64,000 bases of DNA from Skeletonema tropicum (GCA_037178625.1 CM074146.1:496001-560000); one strand, 5' to 3'. Numbered from the stretch's first letter, positions 20,612 through 32,880 are shown. The notes: generated by a model from the sequence alone, not told the origin. Numbers and translations are program-made.

Positions 20612-23600
20612 ATGTCAGGGAGAGCAAGTAGTAAACGCCGCCTACAACTCTCCGAGTGGATCGGGTCATTCCAAACATTTGATTGTGCGGCGGCGGCGTC
20701 TGATTATATAATACCGGCGCTCCGGCTCACCTTTGCCATTGCTGATGAGATTTGCAAAGAAGCAGGGGAAGAAACCGGCCGATCGCCTGCGCCACGCTGT
20801 GATTGGATAAATAGTATTGTAGTTCACGCGGCGTCAAAAAATAATAATCTGAAGAACGATGGTATTGATAATAATATTATATTTGATGCTATCCTCACAG
20901 ATGATGATGAAATTCGTGTAGAAATATTACCATCCTTGTTCGAGGGGACAGCTAATAATTATGAGAGACAAGAAGATGGAATATTGCACTCTCTTGGGAT
21001 AGTGTTCTACGAAATATTTTCGAGGGGGGAGCGGCCTGCTGAGCTCGAGTCCAAACTCAGCGGGGAGAGGGAGAGATCTAATGCGTCTGAGGTAACTGGG
21101 GACGAAGAATTATCGGAGACTGGGGACGAAGAATTATCGGAGACTGGGGACGAAGAATTATCGGAAGACTTCGATCCTTTCCGGTTGAAGAGTTCCTTCG
21201 CCTCCGTCCGGTTGAAGAACTCCTTCACCTCCGATAGGTCCTTTCATAGGTCCCTTAATGAGGGAGTAACCACCGCTGATGAAGCCATTAGCCGGTCGAA
21301 GAACTCCTCCACCTCCGACAGGTCCTTTAATAGGTCCTTTAATGAGGGAGTAACCACCGCTGATGAACTGAGCACGTTCCAAAATCTGTTGAGTGACTAC
21401 ATCTTGTCGGATGACGAAAGTACATCATTTGACATGGCTTCTCAAGAAGGGGATGGTCCCAGGAAGAAACGAGCTCAAAATGAAAACAACAATGTGTGCT
21501 CAGTTTCGGTAGAGCCATTGAAGGAAAAGGGAGTTCCGAGTTCTTTGTGTGATTTGGTTTCCAACATGTTGAATTGCGCCGATGGTACTCTTCGTCATGA
21601 TGAGACGTACCATGACATGTCTGAAGTGAGAGATGATCTGCAGCTCATGCTGGATAAACCCTCCATCTATCTCTGGGATCAGGACTTAGGAATGTTATCA
21701 ACGACCGGATTGCATATTGGGGACATTATGTTTGGCAGAAAGGCCGAGCTATCCGCTATCAAGGAGGCTTACCAGCGAACAGTGTCAGGTGACAGCGAGT
21801 TGGTAACAATTTATGGGCATGCAGGCACAGGCAAATCAATCTTGGCACGTGAATTTGGGAAGTACGTGTTATCAGAAGGCGGGATCTTTCTATCAGGAAA
21901 GTTTGACCAGCATCAGCAGGGCAAACCATTTAGTGCATTGGCATCAGCGTTCAACCAATATTGTGGCATTTTCTTGCAAAATCGTGATCTTGCTTCGCCG
22001 AAGCAGAAACTGGCCAATCAGATTAATCATGTATTGGGGAGTGAGGCACGTCATTTGGCAAAGCTCATACCCAACTTGGGAAGCATTCTAGGTCTGGAGC
22101 TGAATCATTCTATATACAGTGAAGGGTGTAACAACGCTCAGAACCGACTTCAATACCTGCTGTGTCGGTTTGTGGAAGTGATATCAAGTACTTTTGGTGC
22201 CACCGTGACGTTATGTCTCGACGACTTACAGTGGGCAGATTCCGCATCCGTTGCAGCTGTGAATCAGCTCTTAATTCCCGTTGGTTTCGCTTCTCAAAAT
22301 ACACGTTTTTTCTTCTTAGGATGCCATCGTGAAGGAGAGACGGACAACTCTAATTCATTTTGGAAGTCATTATGTCACAGCGGCCTTGTCAACGCTATGA
22401 CCACCGACGTCAAACTTGATTGCATGGATGAAGAGGCCTTGACCACGATGGTTTCGGAGACTCTGTGTCTATCACCGCACCTCACTCGATCTCTGTCGAG
22501 TATAATATACCACAAGACAAAGGGGAATCCGCTCTTTGTCTCACGGCTGATGGTTTCGCTTAGCAAGGAAGGTCTATTACGTCCGAGCTTGAGCCGGAAA
22601 CGGTGGGAGTGGGACAAAGAGAAGATCCAATCCCAAAAGTTGCCTGACGACGTAGCCATATTCTTCACCAACTCCATCAATGCGTTACCTGAAGATGTGA
22701 AAGCGAGTATGTGTGTTCTGTCATGTTTTGGGTCATCGGCAGAGACCTCTTTCATTCAAATATTGGAGAGGCTTCTCCAAAAGGATTTACTCGGAAACCT
22801 TGATGCAGCTGTGGAAGAAGGATTACTGGATAAGTTAGATGGTCGGTACCATTTTAGCCATGACCGTATCCAAGAAGCTGCATACAACATGATGAATATC
22901 CTTAGCAAAGGCCGCTTTCACTTTAGCTATGGTATGGCTCTAGCACCTTTAGCTGCTGTAGAGGGAGATGACAGCCTTTTGTTAACAGCTGCGAATCAAC
23001 TCAATTTGGCAGGTCCTGAAGCCGTTCAAGAAAAAAGCCAGAACGTCGTTGTGGCTGATCTTAATTTACAGGCCGGGAGGAAGGCAATGGAAATGTCAGA
23101 TTTTGAACTGGCGTACTCGTATTTCAATAACGGTATATCGTTCCTGCGAAAAGAACATTGGGAGGAGCACTACTCATTGAGTCTAGAGTTGTTCAACTTG
23201 GCGGCGAAGTGTGCTCTCACTAATAGGGACATTGTTAGCTTGAAACTCGCTTATGAGGAAGTGATGGCACATGGGCGATCGTACGGGGATAAGCTCAACG
23301 TTATGTACTTCTTCACACGTGCATTAGCCTCTTCAGCCTTACCTGAATCAATTGAATTAGGACTTAATATTTTGGCGAATTTAGGCATTGAACTTCGAGG
23401 TAATGAAACCAGTATGGATGCTTGCGTACAGGAGACGGAAGATCTACTGTCATTGTACACCGATGATGAACTATTGAATACTAAATGTATGACCGATCCA
23501 ACTATGATCATGGCGATGAAGTTCTTGGGCAAATTGTTGGTGGGGATGAGTAATACTATGCCCAAATCAGCTCCGCAAGTGATGCAACGAATTGTTCAAC

Positions 23601-24838
23601 TTTCCCTTGAACATGGCATGAGCCCTGTCTCTCCAATAGGGTTTGTGCACCTTGGCTCGTACATAGCCAAGCTCGGAGATATCAGCGAGGGTTACCACTA
23701 CGTAAAGCTTGCACGTTCCTTACTAGACAAGAATGGATACAGTGAAACTGCCGGCGAGGTCATTTTCATTGGTACGCATGTCAGAGCATACGTTGAGCCG
23801 CTTCAAGCCACGTTGGAATATCATAATGAGGGATTCGCCGCCGCAATGGCTTCTGGGGATATGATGCAAGCCGCCCTCAACATTTCGCTTGGCAATCGCT
23901 TGTTTTTCTTTTCTGGTGTGAACTTACAAGCCGTAGGTGAAAAAATGGCTGAATCAGTTAACTTCATGTGCGAAAAAAAGATGTTGATATTTATGATACA
24001 CTTGCAATACCTCCAGCATACTGTGTTCGAGTTGATTGGTACAGATGAAAAGCCAAAGTATGAGCCAGCTGAGGAAAAGAGCATTCTTGCAACAAACTAT
24101 AGCGTCATGACGACTTACTACTTTCATGGAGCATACACCAACTTCATATTTCGATTATACGATGATGCCAAGCACAACACGGAGAAGTACTTGGATTGCA
24201 TTGTCAAAACGTGGGCTAATTTGACATATGCGCATTCTGTTCATGCATTTTACATGGGTCTCATCTACTTCTGGTTGGCTAGAAACTCGAGAGAGGAACG
24301 ACAGTGGCATGAAAGGGGTGAAAGAAGCAAATTAGCATTGAAGAAGTGGGCCGAATCTTCCCAATGGACATTTGAGAATAAGTGGTATCTGTTGGAGGCA
24401 GAGGAATCATACTGCAATGATGATCTTGATACGGCTAAGTTATATTACGAAAAAGCCATATCATCAGCGAAAAAACACAAGGTAAGTGTGAAGTGTGTTG
24501 GCAGAGCACGTGTTCGCCTGATTACACCATTCTTTACTAACGGCAGGTGTGCTTTGTTGTTATAGTTCGTACATGAAGAAGCTTTGGCTTATGAGTTAGC
24601 AGCGTACTTCTATCTAGAGCTGAGAGATACCAAAAAAGCAATGGACTACTTCTTGCTGGCACATGAAAAGTATCACGAGTGGGGAGCATTTGGAAAATGC
24701 GATAATCTGTTCAAATTCGTTGAAAGGTCTTTTACGCCGCAGGTTGACGTTAGTCAATCGATCAATGGCAAACGAGAATGGTCTATAGAGAAGAGAAAAG
24801 TAACGCAGGAATCATACACGCAAGAGCAGGAAAGATGA
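20612..24838 (+). CDS. Large signalling-type ATPase: kinase-like N-terminus, AAA ATPase, TPR-like C-terminus
   Basis: Two exons (20612-24481 and 24566-24838) are joined by an 84-bp GT-AG intron, giving 1380 aa. Residues about 110-350 contain LGIVFYEIFSRGERPAE and a later LVSNML...EVRDDLQLML stretch, like the C-lobe of a protein kinase; the N-lobe and catalytic loop are missing. A P-loop ATPase follows, with Walker A GHAGTGKS at 402-409 and Walker B LCLDDLQWAD at about 534-543, the form seen in AAA_16/STAND regulators. From about residue 820 to the end there are helical pairs typical of TPR-like arrays. The same order (kinase, AAA, TPR) is known from large bacterial and algal signalling proteins that carry sensor or output domains after it; none is present here. 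A 24-bp tandem repeat (ETGDEELS, three units) and a doubled 27-residue unit (SFTSDRSF...NEGVTTADE) sit in the linker at 21100-21370. The start ATG follows an AATAAAACA leader. Confidence 0.75.
21103..21174 (+). repeat. 24-bp in-frame tandem repeat, three units
   Basis: ACTGGGGACGAAGAATTATC plus CGAG/CGGA is repeated three times, encoding TGDEELSE. A second in-frame duplication (about 80 bp) follows at 21208-21366. Both lie in a low-complexity linker of the AAA protein and may vary in number between strains. Confidence 0.85.
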
Positions 24839-27737
24839 GTAGCAAGGTCAATGTGCATACAGACATCTCGTACTGAAGTGTCAGAGTCGTAAATAATCGG
24901 GGATAAACATCTTGTTCTTGTCGCACTATGTAACATTTGCACTTGCCTTCCCTTTTCTTCCCTTGCACCATACTCAAACTCAAACATTTGTTGAAGAAGA
25001 GGCAGGGCGTCATCTGTCTTGAAAATTTGAAGTCTTATTGTACCCGAGAGTAAATAATGCAGAATGAATTTGTATCGATAACCTTCGATGGTAGGAACCT
25101 TGCTGCCTTGGATACGGCGAACAAGTTGCGTCTAAGACCTTTCGTGTAAGAGATTCCACAAGAAGTGCATAGCATACCTACTAACCCACTGATCCACGAT
25201 ATGAGAACTTATTATGATCTATCTACATTGCTTATCCAAGCTTCTTACGTAGTAAGAGCTCTAGAGTTATCCGTATTCGAGGCACTCCATCTAGTCACAG
25301 CAAAAGTCGAACCATACTGATGACGTCATCATCTCTTCTCCTCAAGTGCAAGCATGTGCAAAATGTATCATTCATCCATGCTACATGTGGACATGATGTG
25401 GGCCAGGCACATGAAAGAATGGGCTGCGTATCGATTAGAGTGTCAAATGTGTAGATATAGACGTTGGTGCTAGTGAGAAGGAAAGGATGTTGTGTGTACA
25501 GCTCCTCAAGCACAAGTTGAAGAAGAGTAGTGGTTGAGGTAGAGAACTATGGATTTTGCATCAGCACAAACCCCTGATCCCTGATTTCTGTTTCTGTGTA
25601 GGTACGATTTATAGGATAAAGGGATTGAAATGTGTAAAGTTCATGCTCGTTTTTTGTTTTCCTCCGTTCTCGCTCCGATGCCGACACCGACACACAAAGC
25701 AACTAATAATGAACGGAAACGAATGAAATGCAACTCACATTAGGTCATTGTTGCAGATTATCTTGCAGATTCTGAGCTGGTGGGCCCTCTAAGAGGCTAC
25801 ATTATCTATGCTAAATGATAATGAACATGTGCTGCAATAGCTCTATATTTCCCAGATCGCACCCCAAGCCTGCTATCTTTCAAGCAGGCCAGAATTAACA
25901 GCTTTCCGAGTATGGTCCCATATATGGGACCAATTGCTCATATAGGCTCCATTCTACTCCCATATCTCTGCGGGATATCGACTTCAGACGGATTTGGGCG
26001 GTGATTCCGAAAGCTCTTCTCAAGGTCTATAAAATTGGCATATCAGCATCTCAATTGCTGGTGGGCTATTCCCACTCAACTTCCTGACCAATTTTTGCAA
26101 GATATCTCATCTTTGACCAACCTATTAGAAACCCTCTTAGTATCAGCCTCCATCAAGCTCATAAATTTTATCTACTAACATACCTTTACTATGATCGCTG
26201 AGTTGGGCCCTACCGCTGCGCTGGCTAAGCAGGACGTCTAAAATGTCCTCCGACTTGCGAAGAGCTTCACAAAAATCCAGGCACGTACTACTTATTCCTA
26301 TGTAGGAAATATCCTATTTTTCTACTTGTACCTGGCACCTATGACAAGATGGGCATCTTGCTCACCTTCTCCACTGTTATGTTGCGCCTTTTTCGAACTC
26401 CTACTTACGGCATCATCTCCATTCGGGAGCTCAAATTGAGCTTTGCTGGGCTTCTAGTTCCCTCCAAAAAACACTTACCCGGAAAGCTGTTAACACGTCA
26501 ACCTATTCAGGTGGTTTGCTTGGTGTCGATTACTCGACTGGGTTGAAAACATGATCATTATCATTATCATTATCTATTCTCACTGGGTTTGGTTCAAGGC
26601 GTAACACTCCGCTGTCACTGTCAGCTTGCTCCCTCGCTTCTCTCGCAATATTTCGTGGTGGTGGTTGTGGGGCTTGGGCTGGGGCAGCTCCTGTAATGTA
26701 ATCGCATATGAATCGTTGACCCGGCAAGAGAGTGTACTTGTTACTGTTACGTTCCCATGCCTTCACCTTCACCGCACCGCCGTTTCGAGGTGGTGAAGCC
26801 ATAATCGTCTCGTAGCTGGTCTCATTCGCAGAATCTCATGTACAAAATTGCATTTCCGTCATGGGTAGCTCATGACGATGCCTGTGATACCACACTAGTT
26901 GCGATGTCAACAGTACACTTTCGAGTTGATCCGCATTACTTCCACGGCCCTTGGCCACCCGGTTACGATTACGTTCCATCCACTGAGGCCATGCAATCCA
27001 ATCGAATTTGAACATTGGCTATTCGACAACACTGCTTGGAATACAAAAATGATGTCAAGGAAACACTGTTCCACATAGATCGACTGGCATGACAATCAAT
27101 CATAATCTCGATCTCGAGGGATTATGATTATGAAGAAGACATCTGACATACTGACCACATCCCGTGCATGCCCACAGCCATGACGGATCAGCATCAGCAG
27201 CCGCAATAAAGCATTACTTTAACAGCATTGTCCCAAAAATGTCCAGCATCAGCCGAGAGAAACGACGAAGCACAACAACTTAATTGATATCAAGAACACA
27301 AAAACAAAAGAGCAATAGCAATACTGGTAGGTATAAAGTGTGTTTGGGGTATTTGGCTTGGGTGCACAGTGTGGGACATAGCGTCACGGTCTCACGTGCA
27401 ATATGTGGTAAAGATGGAACTGATGTGGTAGTATAAGTATACCCTCTAAAATGAGCATGTGGCAATAATCTAAAGCATCGCAAGGCACAGCATGGGCATG
27501 GGCCCAACGAAGAATGACAGTGACAGCAGTTAGAATCGGGAAAAAGCAGGTATAGGTATTTGAAGCTGCTGAAGCTAATGCTAATGAAATTGAAATCAAA
27601 ACAGAGCATACATCAACACCCTCCCTCACCCTTTCTCCTCCTCTTCCCCCCTCCTTGCCCCCTCCCTTCTTTCCTCTCTTCGTGCAGCATTTCAATTGCA
27701 GCTGATCCGGCTGCCACAGATATCAATTATCTGCCAA
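24839..27737. other. 2.9-kb region without a convincing gene
   Basis: About 25440-25570 resembles 58610-58740 (shared TTGGTGCTAGT, GAAGGAAAGGATGTTGTGTG and following bases), so pieces of the duplicated block reach here. A minus-strand frame at 26530-26802 (90 codons, ATG start, listed separately) is the only plausible coding stretch. 25900-25960 holds TATGGTCCCATATATGGGACC, a perfect 18-bp palindrome core. Otherwise I see short frames only. Confidence 0.45.
26530..26802 (-). CDS. Hypothetical 90-aa protein
   Basis: ATG at 26802-26800, stop at 26530. The first 40 residues (VKVKAWERNSNKYTLLPGQR, FICDYITG) look globular; the rest is Pro/Ala- and Asp/Asn-rich (NDNDNDHVF). No family is recognised and no paralogue occurs in the window. 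It may be a fragment of a mobile-element protein. Confidence 0.25.
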   Translation of the reverse strand: MASPPRNGGAVKVKAWERNSNKYTLLPGQRFICDYITGAAPAQAPQPPPRNIAREAREQADSDSGVLRLEPNPVRIDNDNDNDHVFNPVE

Positions 27738-28043
27738 TTGTTCTGTTTTTGAGGTGGATCCCGGAGAGGATTGCTTGTTTAGGATATATATTCAGATACT
27801 TTTCTCAGTACAGTTCTAAGTCCGACGTATGTGCAAGTCGCTATTGAGATTTGATAAAAGGCTCAACGACCACAACATACAGATACAGATCAAGACCAAA
27901 CGTTTTGGAGAGCACGACGCACACACATCGCTATGCCTCGGATTATGTTGATCATTTTTTTGTTAACAGTCGTCTAAGAATCGATCGTTCAGCCTTAACA
28001 CCCATCGCTTCGAAGTGGAAGTATACCAATACAATCATCAAAA

Positions 28044-29012
28044 ATGGATCGCAATTCTCTTGTCCGCTGCGCCAAGCTTGCCGAGCAAGCTGGTCGCTTC
28101 GATGACATGTTCTCCTACATGAACGATGTTGCCCGTCAACCGCAAAAACTGACTGTGGAGGAACTTCACCTTCTCTTCGCAGCCTACAGAAAAGTCATCG
28201 ACTCCCGACGTGCCTCCTGGCGTGCGATCACGGACTACGAGTATAAGGTTAAGATTGAGAATGAGCTTTTGGGCATTTGTAATGAAATCTTCTCCATTAT
28301 CGACGAGTGACTCCTCCCCAAATCTACGCCAGGGGAGGACATGGTCTATTGCTACAAAATGAAGGGAGATTACCACCAATATCTCTGTGAGTTCCAACGG
28401 AGAGACACTCGAAAGAACTCCGCCTCAGAGGCCTTGGATGCCTACCAATCCGCCACCGATATATTGCCTCCTCCAATCTTTCCCGAACCCACCCGATCCG
28501 TTTTAGCCTTGCCAACAACGTCGCTGTGCTTTACTACGATGTTCTCGTCAAACCCAATTGTGCATGCAATATTGCCAAGCAGGCATTTGATGACGCTTTT
28601 GCAAAGTTGGATGCAATGAGCGAGGAGGGTCGAAAGGTAACGCAAATTTTGTATGATAACTTGAAAATTTGGACATCAACATCAGGCCAGGCCACTGGCA
28701 ATGTCCAGAAGCAGAAGTTTAATGAGATGTCTGCGGTCTGCGATCAAGCTGGGCTCTGGTGCGGAATCAAAGCAGGTTCGACATACTGGTGCTGGTACAG
28801 CCAAGCCCAAGCTACAACAGGACAAGGGGCTTGCTAATCGTAATGGTAATGGCAATGTTCTGATGCAGAATCCGAAGTTTGATAAGATGGCTGCAATGAA
28901 GCTGGTCTGCAAATTTGATGAGATGTCTGCCATCAAGCTGGGCTTCAAAGTCGTGAAGTTGTGCTTGAGATTAGGTTTATGTTTAGCAGGGATCCCATGT
29001 CCAGACTTTTGA
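28044..29012 (+). pseudogene. 14-3-3-like pseudogene (third locus)
   Basis: ATG 28044 opens a good 14-3-3 N-terminus ([32 protein letters not shown]) that stops at TGA 28308-28310, where the paralogues have a Ser codon (GAG TCA CTC). The same frame continues with KMKGDYHQYLCEF. Extra bases at about 28458-28463 shift it into another frame (LYYDVLVKPN, AKQAFDDAFAKLD, ILYDNLKIWTS). A further shift at about 28735 leads into the shared basic tail ([19 protein letters not shown]) and LAGIPCPDF at 29012. So there is one nonsense and two frameshift lesions. As in the other copies, the phosphate-binding Arg after KMKGDY is missing (HQY). The upstream 300 bp are shared with the other two loci. Confidence 0.85.
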
Positions 29013-29839
29013 AGCAATAACACGCCTGGGGCACTTGAGAGAATGACTGCGCATCGCATCGATTTGATTAGATTATTCAAAGCATGGCCATGGTTCGGGT
29101 ATAGCTGCATCCAATATTGTAGTATATCTTATTAGGACCGACGACTGACTTTGCTTTTTGACTTCACCTCTAGCTCTAATAGATACCATAGGCTACTAGA
29201 GAGTAGAAAGGTAGTGAAAATAAATAATGTATACTTCTTGGCTGATGCTGCATCTGTTGATAGCGCATTTCAATGGGTGTGAGAAGAAACGGGGATGTAC
29301 CATGATTGTTAAATGGAAGACGCAACCACAGCATGCGTCTCTCGTGTGCTTGTGATAGATATTGAATGGGGACATAGATATTCACATTCTTATATATAAG
29401 TTGTTTCATGTTACTACGCGATCTACCTTATCAATGCCCTTTCATCTGTCATTCATTTGTGCATGTATGTCATCAATGTGTGTTCGTTGACGACTTCATT
29501 CTGTGCTCTCTATTATCATGAAATGGAGACATAGACACTCATATTCATGAATCAATGGTTTTATGTTACAACGCGTTTTATCATATCAATGTCCTTTCAT
29601 CTTGTAGTCTTTCGTTCATTTTTGTACATGTATGTCATCAATTTGTGTTCTATATTTCGACGACTTCTTTAGCTGTGCTCTCTATTGTGTCATGACTGCA
29701 CCAGTCTGTATTTATATACATATCCCTCATCTCGTCCCTCTCCATCAATTACGTCTGGAAAGCAAGTCTCTCACGATCCCCGTCGTGTCGTGCTCACTTC
29801 TCTCTCTCTATCAATCTATCTATCAAACTGTATACTTGC
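29013..29839. other. Intergenic stretch with internal duplication
   Basis: TGGGGACATAGATATTCAC...CTTTCATCTGTC at about 29366-29450 is repeated, diverged, at 29521-29610 (TGGAGACATAGACACTCATA), i.e. a tandem duplication of about 155-165 bp. From 29521 on, the sequence is practically identical to 56983 onward. No gene is seen. Confidence 0.55.
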
Positions 29840-30097
29840 TTAGCAACTATTATCCAGAGCACACCTCATATAACTCGCTACAGCCTTACCACACGAGAAG
29901 CCTTCGACCTCTCTCCCACCCATGGTGCATCTCTTGAAGAGGGAATAGGATTCTTGACATGCCAGGCGTGAGCTGCTGGAACGATGATGTGATGTGGCGA
30001 GACTGGTTGGTTCTGTCGTGAAGATTGGTGGTGATGATGTCGGATGGTGGTGTTCGTCGCTGTGTAGAGGCATTATTGTGCTGGATGTCGACGACAT
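29840..30097 (-). CDS. Twin CX9C protein, copy A
   Basis: An 85-aa frame starts with ATG 30097-30095. The C-terminal half has two exact C-x9-C motifs: C47-C57 and C69-C79, separated by 11 residues, plus a last Cys85. This is the coiled-coil-helix-coiled-coil-helix fold of small proteins imported into the mitochondrial intermembrane space by the Mia40 disulphide relay; many members act in respiratory-complex assembly. The N-terminal 45 residues are Ser/Thr/His-rich and unordered, with no cleavable presequence, as expected for Mia40 substrates. I cannot say which family member this is. Copy B (57302-57559) encodes the identical protein. Confidence 0.7.
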   Translation of the reverse strand: MSSTSSTIMPLHSDEHHHPTSSPPIFTTEPTSLATSHHRSSSSRLACQESYSLFKRCTMGGREVEGFSCGKAVASYMRCALDNSC

Positions 30098-30181
30098 TGT
30101 ACTCTGTTAGTTGGGGCTGATTGCTATTTGATTGGATGTGTGCTGCGATGTTCTTTGCTGCTTTTATGAGCAGCAATAACA

Positions 30182-30538
30182 TCATGATGTGCAGGTGTCA
30201 ACTGCTTGGGCGTCCGGGCTGGGCGGAGTGATGGCTTTCTTACTCTTTCTTACTTGGTTCTTCACGACAGTTCGTTTGGCGAAAAACTTTCGGGCCACTT
30301 CTCTATGGATTAGGGGGTGCCCGTCAAGAGAGCCAATTTTTTCTAGATTAGCATTCAATGAACCTAATGTCAATAAAGGGTTTCTACCCCTACGCCCGAT
30401 CTTGACAACGCACATTTTCCGTTCACGCATGCTTGATGAGGTCATCGGAGTGGCGGCACTGGGCTGGTTGGAGTCACGCACGAGGCAGGGTTCCCATCTA
30501 ATCTTGACACCCCAAGACCACAAATCAACATGCGCCAT
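30182..30538 (-). CDS. Hypothetical basic protein, copy A
   Basis: A 118-codon frame shares a core of about 65 residues (MRERKMCVVKIGRRGRNPLL to FFAKRTVVKNQVRK) with 57586-58065. Outside the core the two copies differ because of indels, including a 10-bp difference at about 30243 that changes the C-terminus. The plus strand also has a long frame here (30189-30542), so coding is not certain on either strand. No family is recognised. It lies head-on upstream of the CX9C gene on the same strand. Confidence 0.3.
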   Translation of the reverse strand: MAHVDLWSWGVKIRWEPCLVRDSNQPSAATPMTSSSMRERKMCVVKIGRRGRNPLLTLGSLNANLEKIGSLDGHPLIHREVARKFFAKRTVVKNQVRKSKKAITPPSPDAQAVDTCTS

Positions 30539-30712
30539 TTGAAATGATGTTAAGATGTAAATTATTTATTATGCATATGCCTCCTGCCTCATGCACGACG
30601 GCTGGTTGGAGTCACACAAGGGTTCCCATGTTGACCCCCCGAAGACACAAATCAACACGACAGCCAACAAAACATCATAATGCGTTTAGGCTACTTCACA
30701 GCCTAACAAGAA

Positions 30713-31294
30713 CTACAGGGACCTGCCGCGAACTAGACCCCCCTGGTCGGCTTAGACCCCCCCTCCAAATCACAGCCTAGCCAAAATATTTAGACCCCCC
30801 TCCTCCGGTTTCGACTAGCAGGTAACTTAGGAAGGCGATCACTAGGGAGTCAAATAAACGTTAATTTATGTCTTTACATCTACTTCTTCTTGTGTGCAGA
30901 ACAGATAGGAGCTCCGTGCTCTGCACAGCATGGCTTGCACATATTGGTGGTGCATTTTTTATTCCTATTTTTGGCCAAGCACTTGACACATTTCGCAGCA
31001 TGACTTCCTCTTGTGATGCTACGGTATTGATTACTCCTACTGTTTAATAAAACCCATCGCATTCAAAACGCATTGGAGGAAGGCGGGCAATCCAACGGAT
31101 GCTTTCATTCGCAAATGTCAACAAGACCCGTCCAGCCACTGCATCAACACACAACATCATGATGTCATCGGCATCGTGGTGGTGGTGGTGGTGGGTCTCT
31201 TGGGTGAAAACTCAAGTTAGACCCCCCTAGAGAAGACTAGCCAAAATTTTTAGACCCCCGGGGGGGGTCTAGTTCGCGGCAGGTCCCTGTAGGG
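30713..31294. mobile_element. 0.58-kb element with terminal inverted repeats (CTACAGGGACC...GGTCCCTGTAG)
   Basis: CTACAGGGACCTGCCGCGAA plus CTAGACCCCCC at the left is mirrored at 31262-31294. A subterminal CTAGCCAAAATNTTTAGACCCCC occurs as a direct repeat at about 30777 and 31231. The paralogous site in copy B (about 58042-58066) reads AACAAGAACATGGCATGGGT without the element, whereas copy A reads AACAAGAA, element, GGTCATCC. The site was therefore either filled in A or cleanly lost from B. I could not define a clear target duplication. Confidence 0.75.
30880..31062 (-). CDS. Small Cys-rich protein inside the 0.58-kb element
   Basis: 60 codons, ATG start, stop just inside the element. The second half has the pattern C-x2-C-x8-C-x4-C-x2-C-C-x2-H-x4-C-x2-H (KCVKCLAKNRNKKC, CKPCCAEHG, ICSAHKKK), a likely zinc-binding cluster. 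It ends in a Lys tail. No family is recognised. It is too small to be a transposase and could be a captured domain or a fragment of one. Confidence 0.4.
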   Translation of the reverse strand: MRWVLLNSRSNQYRSITRGSHAAKCVKCLAKNRNKKCTTNMCKPCCAEHGAPICSAHKKK

Positions 31295-32876
31295 TCATCC
31301 TCGAACAACAACCGTCTTGGCGACGTTTCGGCCGAGTCATTTTAGAATTCTTGATCGACAATAGACACCTGCACTATCATGTCAGATCAGAAGATGATTG
31401 TGATTGTTGCTCTCCGACTCCGATCCCTGTTCAACGAAGCACTTTCATGAAATGAGTTGCCTCGCTCAAGTCATTAACCAGAAGCCAGAAGATGCCCAGG
31501 GGATAATGAAAAAAATCACCAGCGATCACCATGGCGCACCTCGACCCCGTACGTGCCGACATCAACAACACTAGCTACACATAAAATTAGACAGCCCAAC
31601 TGCAGCAACTCCCTCTCCAATAGCCTTTCTATGAAGTGGTGTCCTCAGGTGGACATCGATCCACGCCATCGCTACTTATTATGACACCAAAGTAGAGGTG
31701 CCGGAAAATTGCGCTTTGACATCGGTGTGATGATGCACTTCCAATATGGTCTTCAGATGAATAGTTGGAGCTGCTCTGCCACTGAACTGGTTTGCAGACG
31801 CCATCTATATTCTATTAAGCGGCGATCGATCCCCTCTAGAGTGTGTCGGGGCGTTCTATGGCGCATGTAGTGGCATGGTGAATACAGTAGTTGAAAATTG
31901 ATAATTTCCACAAAATACATCAAAAAGGAGAATGCATATATCTGACAGAAAATGAAATGAGAGGGTGCCAAAAGTCTGTGAGGTGATGACTATAATATAA
32001 CAATCAACGTGGTTGGTGTAGATATCTCTATTTCATTGCGGCTACGACATTATTGGACTGGTTGAAATGTAGCATATTTTGGTGGAAAATGAAGAGCCGA
32101 ATGCAATCACATACACGAGTATTTGAAGTGATATTAAGTGTATTCATCCTGCAAGTTGGGGGCCTTTTCACCACACAACACCAATAGCCATCTGTTGCGA
32201 GCATTATACAGTGGTTTCAGGGTATCATATGACTCCTAACAGCACCATTCCTACCCGATGGGATCAAAGCAACAGCGGATGATTTGACCTACTACTCAAT
32301 TATTACGTCTAATTTGTATGTAATCAATAAAACTGATAATAATAATCAATCATCATAGTATTCAGAAGGTGTCTGCAATGCACCATGGCTATTAAATAAC
32401 CGAAATCTATTAAATATGAGTATGTCATGATGTTGCCCGGCATGTGCAGATTTTGTGTCTCTGGCGGTTAGAGCCGTATACCATCACAACGACGCCGATT
32501 CGGCCGCCACCGCTTACAGAATCGGAATCTACATAAAAAATGGGGTCAGGCACGATGTTGTTTATGTTGATTTTGGGAATGTTGGCCCAATAGTAGCATG
32601 GTTTGCCGTCGGATTCGTCATGGAGGAGATGTTTTTTGTTAGTGTGTGATGCGTGATGGCCGAGCACCCCGGGCCGACGATGCCAGTGCTACTGAATTAG
32701 TACCCCCAATATCTTGGAGAATGGTCGGAATACCACCATGTCACGTTGCAGAGGCGTTCTAAACTAACTAAATGGAAGGTTGTTGGTCTTTGAACCAAAA
32801 GAATCGACCTATTATTGACATAGTTACGTGGTAAAGACGCCACCCGGGGTGGATCCGGGGTGTGGGCATCTTCTGG
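31295..32876. other. Intergenic stretch
   Basis: The first 150 bp match 58064-58240 (GTCTTGGCGAC...CGGCCGAGTCATTTTAGAATTCTTGATCGAC, interrupted by small changes), the right end of the duplicated block. The rest shows no gene with support; short frames at 31753-31971 and 32425-32667 have no recognisable features. Confidence 0.4.
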
Positions 32877-32880
32877 TTAA

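Noticed and set aside
30189..30542. Plus-strand gene opposite the hypothetical basic protein
   Set aside because: Open in both copies, but the start is weak and no domain is seen; the open frame is probably due to short length and strand overlap.
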